Source: Apostichopus japonicus
Lineage: Eukaryota; Echinodermata; Holothuroidea; Aspidochirotida; Stichopodidae
NCBI RefSeq assembly: GCF_037975245.1
Contig: NC_092574.1
Coordinates: forward strand, 16,343,213 to 16,407,212
Length of the DNA stretch: 64,000 nt
Reading direction: 5' to 3'
The translations under genes were made by a program, and so were the position numbers. Positions 25,607-38,068 of the stretch are shown piece after piece. How positions within the stretch are numbered: the stretch's first letter is position 1; every line of letters begins with the position of its first letter. A model generated the notes under the pieces. The model had not been told where the DNA came from. It saw only the letters and a list, made by a program, of their open reading frames with translations, and searched no databases.

Positions 25607-27308
25607 CTGAGTGAAAAAATATATATACAGATAAAGAAAGAGAGATAGAGACCGAGAAAAGAAAAGTTTACATTATATTCAATACTTTGGTTGATTGTGA
25701 GCCAATTTAAATTGTTAAGGTTAAACAAAAGTATTAATGAGGTAAACATTTTGTTGCAAAGAACTTGCAATGCTAGAAGCCTGTTTTAGATCTTTTCCTA
25801 ACCAAAAATTCTGTCCTTTTAAACCTTTTTCATTTTATAATTCTGGAGTCAATTAAATCTCAATTATTGCAGTTTGTGGAATTCAATCCTGTACAGTAAA
25901 ACAGCAACAAATCATCAAGGAGTGATGCAATAATAAGTTTTGATTCTATTTAACCTGTTTTGGATCAGATGACCAGATTTGACTTTAATATCAAGAAGCC
26001 ATATCATGAACAAATAATTGAAGGTTATAGTGAGACAATGGTACAACGGTCATGTATAGAGTTTTAAACACAACATGTGTGTGTTCCTGATTTATCAAAT
26101 GGGTTTGTTTGCTCTCCAGGCTTTTCTTGGTAAACAAACAGACTGCATGAAACCAAAGGGTTACTGCTTGTCATTGGGTTTTAATTTATATGAGAGTAAT
26201 GGTACAGAATACTACATACAGTTGCCCTTACATAGCATAAATTAGAGCAATATCTTTTGAAAATGGATCTCCACACAAAGAAGGTATGATTATTCTTAAG
26301 GGCGACAGTGGCTCCAGACACAGTATATATTCCTTTTTAGGCCATATGAAACTGTAGGTAATTAGCCTAATTGCTTGAAAATCATATGCAAATTAGTTTA
26401 GACCTTACAACATCTGCTGTAAAAGTGTTAGAGACCGTTGATGAAGTGTTAGATACTCATTTGAAAAGGAAAGTAAAGATACAGTAGTTTATAATTATGA
26501 AAACATCTGTTGGATCAATCAATTGTATGACTGTCATTGCATTGTTTGATTCTGTTTTGGATGCCAATGCATTTCATAGTTAAAGAAAAATAAGACTAGT
26601 ACGAAGAATGACTTAAATATGTTGTGTCAGTATGTAGAGAGGTGAAGATAATATACATGTGCACTCTTAAAACAATAAATCTTGTCCTCCTACTGTAGAT
26701 ACCATAAAATAATTAGAGCACTGTAAATCCACCTAAAACTAGTCAACCAGCCGGGAAAATTTTCCTAAAATGGACCTACTGAAACGACTTTTATGGCCAT
26801 GTTTTCATTTATACATCATTCTGTTTGATGCTTGAATGTTGAAGAGGATGAATTAACTGCAGGAGTAATGAAGGCAACTTAAGGCATTTGAGATATTCGT
26901 TGGTGAAACGCGAAGATTCCACAATGAGTGTTAGTATATGGGTTGAGGATCAATCAATTTAAAAATTTCAGTGTCTATACAAAAATCTAAACAGTAATAG
27001 TGGATAAATTTATAAAATGCCATGATAGTTCAAGCCATAAGCTATCATATGGTGTGTAAGACATGTTCGTCGAAAAACATATATCTATGCTCGGGTGACC
27101 TTGGAACGTGACAAATTTAGTGCACATGAATAAAAACCAATGTAGCAATTAATTGTGGTATGAACCCTCCTCTTTCACTTGCCCGCACCAATAACACAAA
27201 CTAACAACATACTTAAAGCTCTTGTTTGTGTGACAGAAGACATTTGTTAAGTTTTCCAAACAAACTGCGAACACTTCACATAAGATCCTCCAGTAGCTAG
27301 GCTATTAC
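25607..27308 (-). other. Intron 6
   Basis: 1.7 kb. No mobile element or other feature recognised. Confidence 0.7.
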
Positions 27309-27445
27309 CTTTGCGTTGCTTCGTCATGTTTCATTCTAGCTTCCTGAGCAACCTTCTCTGCCTCTGAGTAGTTTTTCTTAGACCTTGCTAGCTCCCTCAC
27401 TGAGTATTGAACTTCATCATCCCAAGCTTTGCACAATTCGTCACA
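27309..27445 (-). CDS. FCHSD2: FCHSD2-like exon 6 (F-BAR)
   Basis: 137 nt, entered in phase 0 and left in phase 2. It encodes CDELCKAWDDEVQYSVRELA, then RSKKNYSEAEKVAQEARMKH and DEATQ, about residues 141-186. Charged amphipathic helix matching TKIQTELQETVKDLAKGKKKY of vertebrate FCHSD2. Confidence 0.94.
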
Positions 27446-29761
27446 CTGTGAGAGCAAAAAGGAAAGACAGCAAAAACATGAAAATATGACTGGTTTGAGT
27501 ATTTATGAATGATGGTACTTTTAAGTTTAAAATGCAAAAATTGCCATGAATTTCTGAATGTAACTTCAAGAAGTTTCTAAACATTGGAAATGAATCCTTA
27601 CCACCTGAGACGGGGGTAAAGGGGAGGAGGGTGAGGGGGAGGGATTATGCTAGACCATGTAATACACTCTGAATATAGAGACCAAAATGAGTGAATATTT
27701 GGGGCAAATATATACTTAATTTATTAAACACAACCTTGCATTGAGTCCCACATTTCAAGTTTATACACATCTTGAAAGCTTATTAACAGCATTTGCCTTC
27801 TCTCAAGGTCTTCTTCTTTTTGACAAAAATGGAAACAAGAAATCCAATCTTTGCCTAGTATGCCTGAATTGTAAAATAAACAATTTTCTTCTTTTCTGTT
27901 TTCCTTTCACTTTCCTAACTCTTATTTACAGAGCAACTGCAACATTGAGTTTTATTTCCTGTTTAAAGTATCAATTTGACATTCTGCATATAAACAGTTA
28001 TGGAAACAGAAATGCACAGACTTTAAGCTTTGGAGAACCCAAAATCCATTTTCACCTGAGCAGCAACAGATACAGATATACTGTAGCATGCCAACACCAG
28101 GCAATTGAAAACAGTGGGCGCATAGAATAGATAACATTCTAATGGTACTGTAATATATTACTCCAAAAACTTTACATCTCTCTACTGAGCAATTATCATT
28201 TTGATCAACTGGTTTAATATTGACGTCCAGTTGGGAAATGTTTGACATCAATGCAGGGAAGAATTTGACCACTCCTCCATGACAGGGTTACCAATTTTAC
28301 TGTGATGCAACCCTCCAAACTTGTATCCAAACAGGAGAAAAAATGCCAAGTTCAAATTTGCTGTTAATTTATGACAATTCATAGAAATTGTGTGGGTTCA
28401 CAATTCGTGTCAATTGGTGGTCTCCTAGTTGCACATGACAAAGTGGAACGTGGTTAAAAAAAATGTGCAAAGTATGAACAAGATGAAATGCTTGAAATCA
28501 ATGTTCTTTGCGGGAAATTAACAATTTTTCACCTATCTTAAATTGGTGGCCACTAACAAAATGTCCCCCAAAAACCACCAAAATGCTGCTTGGCTGGACC
28601 TTTAAATTCCTCCAGCCAATGAAATTTGAAAAACACCCAAATTTGTCATTCTTGGTCCAAGACACCCCCCATGCACAGTCCCTACCTATATCAGCTGCGA
28701 GGAAATATAATCTACAATACAACAAAGATTTCCAAACTGATTTTCAGTTTTCCTATTGCTCTTTATACATTCCCTATTCGAGCATCTTTTACTTTGTATC
28801 TACTTTAAGAGATAACTTCTCCACAGAACCTTTTATCTCTTGTTTTGATTTGTCAGAGATTTGAATAATCTTCCACTTCTATTATATTGTCATTTACAAA
28901 CTACTTGAAGAGCAACCCTTTCAAGCTTTTATATAATATGTGAATAAGTACCGCAACAGTTTACTGTGTAGATTCTTGAAAGTCAATGCTATCGGTTCTC
29001 TCCCGGAGAGAACCTCTTGCAGATAAATTACAGCATTGTCAAGCTCATAAAACAACAAACTCTAACAGCACACAATCTCATTGCCCAACTGCAGTGAAAT
29101 AACAGCTTGGTGACTGTTCATTGTGTAAAATTGATACTTCTTTTCCCCAAAAGATTAAATACGCCTGATCAAAATAAACACCAATACTGTCAAAATGACT
29201 GTTATTTTAGTACAATCTTTCCGTACCATTCATATATCCCTGTGCAGGTGTACAGCTGCCAGGAGTAGTCTATAGGAATTATGCACATAGTGAATGTTAT
29301 TGAATGAACAAGATGTTGCCAGTGACATGATCTGACATCATCATCCTTCTTTCAGCAAGTTGGCAGAAAGGAATGCAAATAATTTAAATGTCATCTATAC
29401 TGCCTTCAAATTTTAACATGACAAACTGACTAACTTTGTATCCTAAAGGACAGTATGTTTGTTCCTTATTTTTAAGGTCTAAGGCCAATTGGAAGGGGAG
29501 TGTAGCTGGATGAATTGATAAATAGGGAATATTTAAGCTGATAAAACAACAGACTCTACCAGCACACAATCTCACTGCCCAACTGTAGTGAAACATCAGC
29601 TTGGTGACTGTTCATTGTGTAAAATTTATATTTGTTTCCCCAAAAGTCACTGCTGGAAAACATCAAAGGGTAGCCATAGAAATGAACTAGATCAAGCCTA
29701 CGGTCCTTCTCCTCCTTCTACTCTTCTCCGCGTGATTACACTCTTCATGGTCTCATCTTAC
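27446..29761 (-). other. Intron 5
   Basis: 2.3 kb. Holds a G-rich tract (27608-27645) and repeated blocks at 29041-29155 and 29535-29648, with a further block at 29188-29525 that recurs in intron 4. Confidence 0.75.
29041..29648. repeat. Direct repeat pair flanking a dispersed block
   Basis: The 115-bp segments at 29041-29155 and 29535-29648 are direct copies (ATAAAACAACA-ACTCTA, CAGCACACAATCTCA, CAGCTTGGTGACTGTTCA). Between them, 29188-29525 recurs at 30727-31135 in intron 4 (TGACTGTTATTTTAGTAC, GTGCAGGTGTACAGCTGCCA, GTCATCTATACTGCCTTCAA). The arrangement suggests a repeat with long direct ends, possibly a decayed element. Confidence 0.75.
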
Positions 29762-29906
29762 CTTCTTCAATGTTTGCAATCTCATGGTCTTCTGTAACTT
29801 AATGGAATCAGCAACTTGACCAGAAACGACCTCCGACGCAGCTAAGCGAGACTGGGCTACCCTGCTGGTTTCTTCCAAGAGTGACTTCCATACCTGATGA
29901 ATGGTT
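29762..29906 (-). CDS. FCHSD2: FCHSD2-like exon 5 (F-BAR)
   Basis: 145 nt, entered in phase 2 and left in phase 0. It encodes TIHQVWKSLLEETSRVAQSR, then LAASEVVSGQVADSIKLQKT and MRLQTLKK, about residues 92-140. It matches YPVWKSFLEGTMQVAQSRMN of vertebrate FCHSD2. An AG directly before GTATGG is a tempting acceptor but is out of phase. The upstream CAACAG|AACC joins correctly to exon 4. Confidence 0.95.
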
Positions 29907-30726
29907 CTGTTGAGATTGAAATAGATACAAAATATCAAGGTAGAGTTCATCAAATACCTCAAACTGACCTACTACAGTAAGCTGTGAGTAATAGGACTTA
30001 GTGACAGCATAGGATATGCCATAAATGATGCCATTAACAAGACTTATAATGGGTTATGGGTTAAAATGTTGAATTGGAAGCCACCCAACATGTAAGTTGT
30101 AATCCATTAGCCCTTGCAGGCTTCTCCCACATTTGCAGTCGCTTAAGCATATAAAAACTAACTGCTGATAATGATTAAGATGAAGAGAACCAGAAAAGAT
30201 TTGTAGAAATCCCTTGCGGGCATCAGCCATGTCATTCACTCATGGGGATTTTACAATATAGAATTTTAAACCATATCCAGAAAGAATAGTCTTCCTATGT
30301 GAAAATATAGACACATTAAACCAACTTTGAGCTAACACATCCCTTTAAATAGTTGTTCAGAGGTACATGACATTGTTTATATATATACTGTGAAATATTT
30401 TTCAGAAAAATGGCCTAGTTTTCCACCATTTGAGATATATCCTGTTGACCCTTGAAGCTCAGAGGGAGAAACCCTTTAGGAGGTTTAAGTACATGTGTAA
30501 AGTAAGAGTATGAACAACAGCTTTCATTACCAGGATGCCAGGTATGTTTCCTTGAAGACCTATAGAGCCCCTTAACACATACATGAACATACACCCCACA
30601 CATACGCTGTTAACATCACACAGATCTTTCCTCTTGCCTCCGGCAACGAATCTAAAACCAGATTCAGGTTAGGAGTACTGTACAGACATTGAGAAGAGAC
30701 AGATAAACACATGATCCAATTAAATA

Positions 30727-31135
30727 CCACTGTACTGTCAAAATGACTGTTATTTTAGTACTTGACATTCCATACCATGCATATATCTCTGTGCAGGTGT
30801 ACAGCTGCCATGAGGAACAATGTGCATAATGAATGTTATTGAATGAACATGATGTTGCCATAGTGACATGATCTGACATCACCATCCATCCATCAGCAAG
30901 TTGGCATAAAGGAATGCACACTGACAATCCTAGAGCCCAAAGAATAGTACCATGATGTGTCTGTGTTATAATATAAATGTCATCTATACTGCCTTCAAAT
31001 TTTAACAGGTCAAACAAACTAACTTAGTTTCCCTTAGGACAGTATGTCTGTTCCTTATGTTTAAGTTCTAACCTGAATTATCTTGTTCAGCTTATTGGAG
31101 AGGGAGTGTTGGTGGATCCATTGATAATATGAAAT
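30727..31135. repeat. Second copy of the intron 5 repeat block
   Basis: Co-linear with 29188-29525, with a roughly 70-bp extra piece (about 30905-30975). Shared landmarks are TGACTGTTATTTTAGTAC, ATGAATGTTATTGAATGAAC, ATGATCTGACATCA, GTCATCTATACTGCCTTCAA and GGACAGTATGT-TGTTCCTTAT. Confidence 0.8.
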
Positions 31136-31820
31136 ATTTAAGGCCATAAATTCTTATGTTCACCTACTAAGATTTTTGTCATGCATTTGAGCAAATTAAC
31201 CTACAATGGTCTGTGTGTTGGTAGACTTTATGGTAATCCAGCAGCCACATTTAAGGTGTTTATAGGGTCATGCCCTCCTCCCCCCCCCCCCCGGCCAAAA
31301 AAAATTTCTTTTTTACATTGTATAGAAATATAACCTGGATTGATAGCAGTATTTTTTTAAACATCTACAATACAACATATCGGAATTAACTTTGTGCCAA
31401 AAGTCATCCTCTATTAAAGTGTAAAACAAAAACTTTTGTTGTCCTCCTGCCATGTGATATCATGTACAATTTTATGTCTGGCAAAATTACATGAAGACCA
31501 TTTAAAGGGCAACCATCACCATCTCTGTCTAAACATTCCACTCACAGCATGGGATGGGATCTCCAAAGATGAGACTACCTCGCCAACTCAATTTGGGATT
31601 TAGTATGAGAGATTTACTTAGGGTTCCTCTCATTACTTAGAGAGCAGCTTTACTGTGTATCTCAATGCTAAATGGCCACACACATATATACAGTACAGTA
31701 CAATATCTTGAAAAATGATCAACTGCATTGCTGCATAGGCCGAACACTTTCCAGTCAGTAGACTCAGTACCATTCAAAATGAAACAGACATTTTAAAAAC
31801 CATCTGTACTGCATATTTCC

Positions 31821-32117
31821 TCTAACTTTCAGTATGCAAAAAAGTACCAATTTTTGTTTTTTTATGGTCTATAATGAAAATTTTTGGGAGGATCTTATGA
31901 TTATTCTTCCTAGACAATGAGGAATATCACAGATAACTCAATTAAAAAGAAATTCTGAACAATTCAATTAAAAAGAAATTCTCTAACTTTCAGTATGCTA
32001 AAAAGTACTATTTTTTTATGGTCTATAATGAAATTTTTTGGGAGGATCTTATGATTATTCTTCCTAGACAATGAGGAATATCACAGATAGCTTAATTGAA
32101 AAGAAATTCTGAACAAA
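31821..32117. repeat. Tandem duplication, about 150-bp unit
   Basis: TCTAACTTTCAGTATGC through AAAGAAATTCTGAACAA occurs twice, at 31821-31960 and 31981-32117, with very high identity (GGGAGGATCTTATGATTATT and CCTAGACAATGAGGAATATC in both). A short AATTCAATTAAAAAGAAATT piece is additionally triplicated at the junction. The duplication looks recent. Confidence 0.93.
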
Positions 32118-33049
32118 AATTGATTGATGGATGCAATAAAATGTTTGCTGAATTTAAACATGAATGACCATTAAATCACCTGTGGGGCATATTTTGAGAA
32201 AAACCATGAAGTATTTATAGCAATTTTTCTGGACACCTGCCACTCTGCTACATACTTTAACATTTGCAATGTACTTAACTTGTATGTTCTACATGAAACC
32301 GAGTACAGCAGTTCACACTTATTGTTGCTTTAAATGGTTGACAGGTTTCTAAATACTGTTCCTTATGGTTCCACTGTGAGCTAATTAGAGAAACAATTCC
32401 CAAAGGGAAAACAACAAAACAACAAAAAATGGTACTCAAACACTTTTCAAGAGCTTTTTCAATGATGATTATTAAACACACTTCTCTTTAGCATGTTTGC
32501 TGATGAGCAACTTACCACTGAAACAAATAGGTCATCAAGAAACAAAGCAGGGCTATTAACGAACTAGAGGAATCGTGGGACAGCTTCCTCAGCTGACTCG
32601 ATTATCAACACACATATTTCAAGTTATTAACCTGAAAGTCCTCTCACAGTCACAAAGGATATGAAAGGACAGGAATTCTATTTAAAAATTTTACTGAAAA
32701 TTTTATGTGTGTTATTCTATTATGTCTTGTGCCAATATTAAAACCACCAATTTTGAATAACTACACATCATATGATATGTCATAGACCCATAGTTACAGT
32801 TCAATCACAGAAAGAAATTCAAGTCTCATGCAAACTGTACACTAACCAGTGTACTGTACTGCAGCCTGCAGACCAAATGGCTGGTGTGACTCAAGATTTC
32901 AATTTCTTGTTATAATCGATGACAAGCGTCACTGAGGAGCTAGCTCAAACTGAACTATTAATTATTTACTTGTGTTAATTAGCCTTAAGTTATTTAGCAG
33001 CTTCAATGCTGCATACTCTTCTGTGTGTAGTTTAAAGTCTAAGGGCTGA

Positions 33050-33247
33050 CATCTATCACAGGCTGGTATGAACAAGGCAAAGGAGTAGTGAAACTGCATA
33101 GATTCTTGCCCTACACTATCTTAGTTATAATTGAAATCGTAGTGAGTTGAAAAATCCAGAACAGTGAAAAAACTTCCAGCCTCCACCGGGATTCAAAACC
33201 CAGGCCTCCTGCTTTATATGCGGACACCCTAACCACTAGGCTATGTA
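33050..33247 (-). repeat. tRNA-derived SINE (minus strand)
   Basis: On the minus strand, TAGCCTAGTGGTTAGGGTGT (A box/D arm) is followed about 30 bases later by GGGTTTTGAATCCCGG, a B box/T arm with an inserted T. Both pol III promoter boxes are recognisable, but no matched acceptor stem follows. The non-tRNA body appears to run down to about 33050. I infer a SINE rather than a tRNA gene. Confidence 0.65.
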
Positions 33248-34919
33248 CGCTGATATGTATATGCTAGTGATCATGACATGTTTTGATATCATTTCGGCTG
33301 ACAAAGTGCCCCATGGAACTTCATCTACACTCCATCTGCAGACTGTAGGTCTAGTAGAGTGTGGAAATAAAGCAGTGGGTTACCAATCTACAGGATGCAA
33401 GTTCTATTGCCAGCCATATATGCTAACACCATATTGCCTAGATTGAATGCCTGTCGTTTCAGAGTCTGTGATGCTACTACATGCCTTAAAGAACTTGCTC
33501 AATGTTGTATACCACAGTTGTCCTGTGAAGGAAATTCTGAGTATAATATTAGCAATGTTCCCTTAAGATAATGCCATAACAAATTTTACTTAAAAAACCA
33601 AATTTCTTCTAGAAGTTTACATGACCTGCAAATGCTGCAAACTTTTGGGTTGGTACCTAGGCTAAACATTTGCCACATGTACAGCACAGTATGTAGATAA
33701 CAGTAAACCATTACTTTTTGAAGTGGCCCAATCGAAATTTATGTTGTAAGGTTTTTGGCCTTTAAGTGAATTTGCACATCAATGGAGGGGAAATGGACTG
33801 TCAAAGATGCTTACATGTATGGCAGGAAAACTGGATCGTTGGAGAAGACCTGCCTTTGTGCTTAAAGGATATCAGATAGAGATTAGAGCTTCCTGTCTAC
33901 ATTACAACTAGATGTATATCAAAGTATACACTGGCTGTACTTTCACAGATTATACCAAGTATACTGTATATACCGTACATCACAGCAAAAAGAAAAAGTT
34001 GACACTCTTCCAGTGAAAGTTCAAATTCAACTTGAACCACACAAAAAGATACATGTAAAAGGAAAGGGCAAACTGCCTATGGAAAACTTTATGTTTTTAA
34101 CTAGGAAAAACAGTATGCAATACCATAGTCTATAGTGTTGTGTTTACTACCATGCAGGTATCATAATTTAACATTTCCCCTGATTGATTCAAAACTTAAT
34201 TCCTTCACCATATGTACAAAGACAAAGGTAAAGGAAGCGATAAGTTATCTCCCTAGAGATAACTTCAATACCAAGGGATACAATACATTAAATATGCTGC
34301 AGTACCATGCATACAGATTTCATAATTCAACAGTGAATTCTATACTGAAGATCCAGACATGGACACTTCATGAAGCAATGAGCGAAAGGTGAAGGATAGG
34401 ATGGACAGACAAATATCCCTAGAGAGACAACTTCATACAAACTGATGAAATATAATGTCATATTTATATGTATCTTATACACAGTCAGTAATCCAACATT
34501 TTCCACTGAAGGTTTTAAATGGACTCTTCATTAGAAAGAAAACAGATATTGGCTACTCCCAAGGGTCAAGTTCATTTATACTGTAATGTATACTGTAAAT
34601 GTACACTAATGTGTTACCATAGTGACTATACCAATTTGTTAACCTTATACTACCTGTATACCTCCACTAAAAGCTTCAATGAAGCACTATCTTTATACAC
34701 AGTAAATAATCCAACACTTCCACTAAAGACTTAAAATGGACTCTTCATCAGAAAGAAACAGATGTATATACTGTAGTGTAGGAAAGGACATGGAAACTTT
34801 CAAGGATCAATTCCATTACAAAATATTCCAATGTGTCATTACTCTACTGACTTTGTCAATCATAAACTACCACTAACAGTTCAAATGGGATTCTTCATCA
34901 AGTGTAACAGAGGAATGAT

Positions 34920-35873
34920 AGGGTGCTTTTACACTAGATCTCGATTTCAGGATCTGATCCTGACTTAGAGATTAAGGCTGTTGTGTAAATGCAGTTCAGA
35001 CTGATCTGATCCTCCTATTTTGATGCTGGCAGACACCAGGATCTGATCCGGACGTCGAGACCAATTTTGCAATATAAATACTCCCCATCAACAGTGACCC
35101 GAGATATCTGGTGACTTCATTACATCACACATGCATTTTGGGGCAAAATTCCAGTCCTTCAGTCACATTACTCATTGTCGCGTTATATATTGGCAATGTT
35201 CTGGCCTGTTGGGTATTGCTTTTAATGTAATTGCACAAAAGCATCAATTGGTTACACCGTGTGATATGACACATACTGTCCCAGTGGCAACTCCGAATAC
35301 TGTGCCTATCGATTTAATTCTACATTTGTTGCTAGCCTTCATAGTGTTATTGCTTTTCAACGTCAAACGCTTCTTCAAATCAGGTTTTTTGTCTTTCTAA
35401 CACTCCACGCAATCGTCCACAAATGAAATTGAGAGTCCTTCTTGTTAAATAGCTTGCATCCTAATTATCCTCACATGGAACAATATAAGAATCATAAATG
35501 CCATAGCAACTAGTCTTTGAATATCCATCTTGATAGTTTAGCTAGTGTTCTAGTCCTGTGTCATGAATGTGCTAATTTCTACGTAGATTGAGTGCATGTG
35601 GGTCGTGCATGGCGTAGTATTGTCACTCTAAGGCAATGCAACCATGACAATGGAAAGTTTTGGAGTATACGTACTACGGGATCCGTGACTGCCCTTGACA
35701 CATTTCTAATCCGATTTGTTTACCAACAACCGGTGAATAGCGGGGGGGGGGGGGGGGAGGATCGGACTACGACTCAAGTGTAAATGCGTCGGTATCAATG
35801 CATAAGTTTACCTTAAGAGATGATCGTCTGATCACTACAGGGGATCTTATCTGGATCTAGTGTAAAAGCACCC
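34920..35873. mobile_element. MITE family copy A (TIR AGGGTGCTTTTACACTAGATC)
   Basis: The left end GGGTGCTTTTACACTAGATC faces GATCTAGTGTAAAAGCACCC at the right end, a perfect 20-bp inverted repeat. GATCTGATCC motifs recur inside both ends. The body is co-linear with copy B at 39368-40126 (GATGCTGGCAGA-ACCAGGAT, CAACAGTGACCCGAGATATC, ATGGCGTAGTATTGTCAC, GTATACGTACTACG). No transposase frame. AATGA lies just outside both ends, a possible short target duplication. Superfamily not assigned. Confidence 0.9.
35150..35551. other. Extra 0.4-kb segment in MITE copy A
   Basis: Copy B has TTCCAGTCCTGTATCATG here. Copy A has TTCCAGTCC, then about 400 bp, then TAGTCCTGTGTCATG. Either a later insertion with an AGTCC duplication or ancestral interior lost from copy B between short repeats. 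The segment contains no recognised gene. Confidence 0.7.
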
Positions 35874-37979
35874 ATAATGAACAAACAAAGTCCATCGGGA
35901 CTCTTAATGTTTTGCAAGACAGATTTCATAATTCAACATTTCAACGCATTAGAAGTTCTAAATTGACTCTTCCTTTAGTGGAAAGAGTTCAACAGATCGG
36001 GAAAGGACAAAGGAACTCTCAACTTGTCTCAGGGCCAACTTCATTACAATGCAATGTAATTATATTCTAATTAATGAGTGATGGTACAGATTTTTTCGAC
36101 TGTAAGCTATCACTGAAAGGTCAAATGGCATTCTACATGAAGTGTAACAGAGGAAAGATTAAAGTACAAACAAACTCCATAGAGACCACTGCATACAATT
36201 CAAACACTAGAATGTTTTGCAAGATAGATTTCAAAATTCAATACTTCCAGTGAAAGTTCAAGTTACATACTTTCATTAAGTGTTACAAAGACAAAGCTGA
36301 GGGATTATGAGCACAACCAAATTAACTCCCCTAATGGCCAATGTCAAGTCATATATACCATACAGTGCACAGTTGTATATACCACACAGTACCTTAACTG
36401 TACATCATTAATTTGGTATTTAATGCACTTTTACTTTAAAAAGTTGAAGCTGGATTCTGCATTAGGTAGGTAAAGACAGACATGACATAGGAGAGTGTCT
36501 TTATGTATGACAAAAACACAAGATAGGTTACGGTATATTTGTGATAACAATTCTCACAGCCCTATAGATGATCAATGTCATTCAAAAAGATTCTATCATT
36601 TGAAGGGCTCCTAGTCATTGCACTGAACATCACCTGGAATTGAGGCACAGTAAGGGATGTAGGCAAGGATTGACCAACACAACCATATACAGTGAAAACT
36701 ATTGGTGCTACCAGGTTTGCATAGACCATATATTACCCTCCTACAAAGATGTGCCTATCATCTCTATACAGTAGTTGCTCTGATCTCTGTACACTTTCCA
36801 ATGCATCCATGGTCATACTTCAGGATGGATCCAGGAGATGTGGATGGTGTTGGAGGTGTCCACCCCCCCTTCATCTCCACCCACCCCTTTCCAACCTCAC
36901 ATAAAAATATGCTCTTAGACTTAATTATTTCCTAATATATAGCATATATGCCTTATAATGCACCATTTCACTTCTAAAATTTCATTGTTTTCTGGTGGCC
37001 CATCCCTACACCTCCCGACATGGGAGTCAGCTTCAACACATGCAAGCCCACTCCTTATTAAAATCCTGGAACTGCCCTTCCAGTTTGGGCAGCTTAAAGG
37101 TGGATGAAGTTTCATCGAACAGAGGAGACAGTTATTAAAGCAGGTATGGTTTTTGGTGTTTTTAGTAATATGAATAACCACATATGTTATGAAGTCTGCA
37201 AGTAAGGAGAAAGCTGCTTATGTCCTAGGGATAGCTTAAGGGGATTACAAAGCTGGGATTACTTAGACATGCAAAGACTTGCTAATAGGATTAAAGGATA
37301 GAGCTAGAGATGAGGAGAGGGGTTTAGGGCAGTTGGGCTGTGGCTTTTGTGAGGTGAGGAGCGAAGGTAATAAAGAGACACAAGAAAAGGGAGAAGCCGA
37401 GGTTGTGTGGGACAATAGCGGTGATAGTGTTGCAAGGTAGCAGAGGTTGTTGATGCTTGATGTTTTGAGATTGTGAAAGGAAGCATTGGCATTTTGTTTT
37501 TGTAGAGTCCGATTATAAATGAAGAAGCATCGAATAGCATTGTCCTGAACTTATTACCCCAAACTACGTAACAACATATATTAACAGGCACAGTCCAAAC
37601 ATATTGGGTTCTCACCTTAGATTTGAAAAGGGAAATCTTTTTATGAGTTCTACTTCTATAGCACATTTTGACACACATGCTAAAAGTTGATTAAAGAGAG
37701 TTACTTTTTGACTTTCTTATCAACCCAATATTACCAAATGCTATGGCAGAGTTAAATTACATGAGATATACCGCAAAGTCAGCAATAATAAAACAAATGT
37801 TGAAAAATCAGATATGCACCAGATTTGCTTTTCCAAGGCATATTTGGGACAAATGTTAATGACCTTTTAAAGGATACCTTTTTCAAAACATGGCCAATAT
37901 CTGTTCACAGAATCAATACCATCGTGCTTTACCAGATCCTGCAGACACGGACAGTTCTCTGGAATTGCTTACAACTCAC

Positions 37980-38068
37980 CTGCAATCACTACTGTCATCC
38001 TGAGCTTCTTCTGGGATCCCAGGAAACTCTCGTTTTTGAAGATACTGATTGCTGAGTTTGTACAGGCT
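37980..38068 (-). CDS. FCHSD2: FCHSD2-like exon 4 (F-BAR helix)
   Basis: 89 nt, entered in phase 0 and left in phase 2 through GCAG|GTGAGT. It encodes SLYKLSNQYLQKREFPGIPE, then EAQDDSSDC, about residues 63-92. It matches MQKLASQYLKRDWPGVKADD of vertebrate FCHSD2. Isolated between two of the largest introns and identified by homology, splice sites and phase together. Confidence 0.94.

Larger units (their letters stand above)
33990..36480. repeat. Degenerate tandem array, units about 130-200 bp, interrupted by MITE copy A
   Basis: A theme resembling TTCATAATTCAACA, CTTCCACTGAAAGTTCAAAT, GACTCTTCATTAAG and TGTAACAGAGGAAAGA recurs near 34007, 34180, 34320, 34490, 34700, 34870, 35930, 36105, 36235 and 36430. 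Units are strongly diverged and variably spaced. MITE copy A (34920-35873) inserted after the array formed, splitting it. Confidence 0.65.
29907..37979 (-). other. Intron 4
   Basis: 8.1 kb. Contains the repeat block 30727-31135, a C-run at 31280-31292, a tandem duplication (31821-32117), a tRNA-derived SINE head (about 33050-33247), a degenerate tandem array (about 33990-36480) and MITE copy A (34920-35873). No exon recognised. Confidence 0.75.

Noticed and set aside
25607-25770. 5' extension of the open frame around exon 7 (MQVLCNKMF... start)
   Set aside because: It is intron: the TTTTTTCACTCAG acceptor joins in phase with exon 6 and homology begins right there.
27741-28130. 129-codon plus-strand frame
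   Set aside because: Lies in intron 5, low-complexity hydrophobic sequence with no recognisable motif; chance in AT-rich DNA.
28498-28864. Overlapping 118- and 75-codon frames on both strands
   Set aside because: Mutually antisense frames with no similarity to anything I recognise; likely chance.
29892-29896. AG directly before GTATGG as the exon 5 acceptor
   Set aside because: Would give the wrong phase after exon 4. The acceptor 10 bases further upstream restores a continuous frame (R-TIHQVWKS).
33181-33247. Functional tRNA gene
   Set aside because: B box has an inserted base, no paired acceptor stem, and it continues into a repeat-like body; better read as a SINE.
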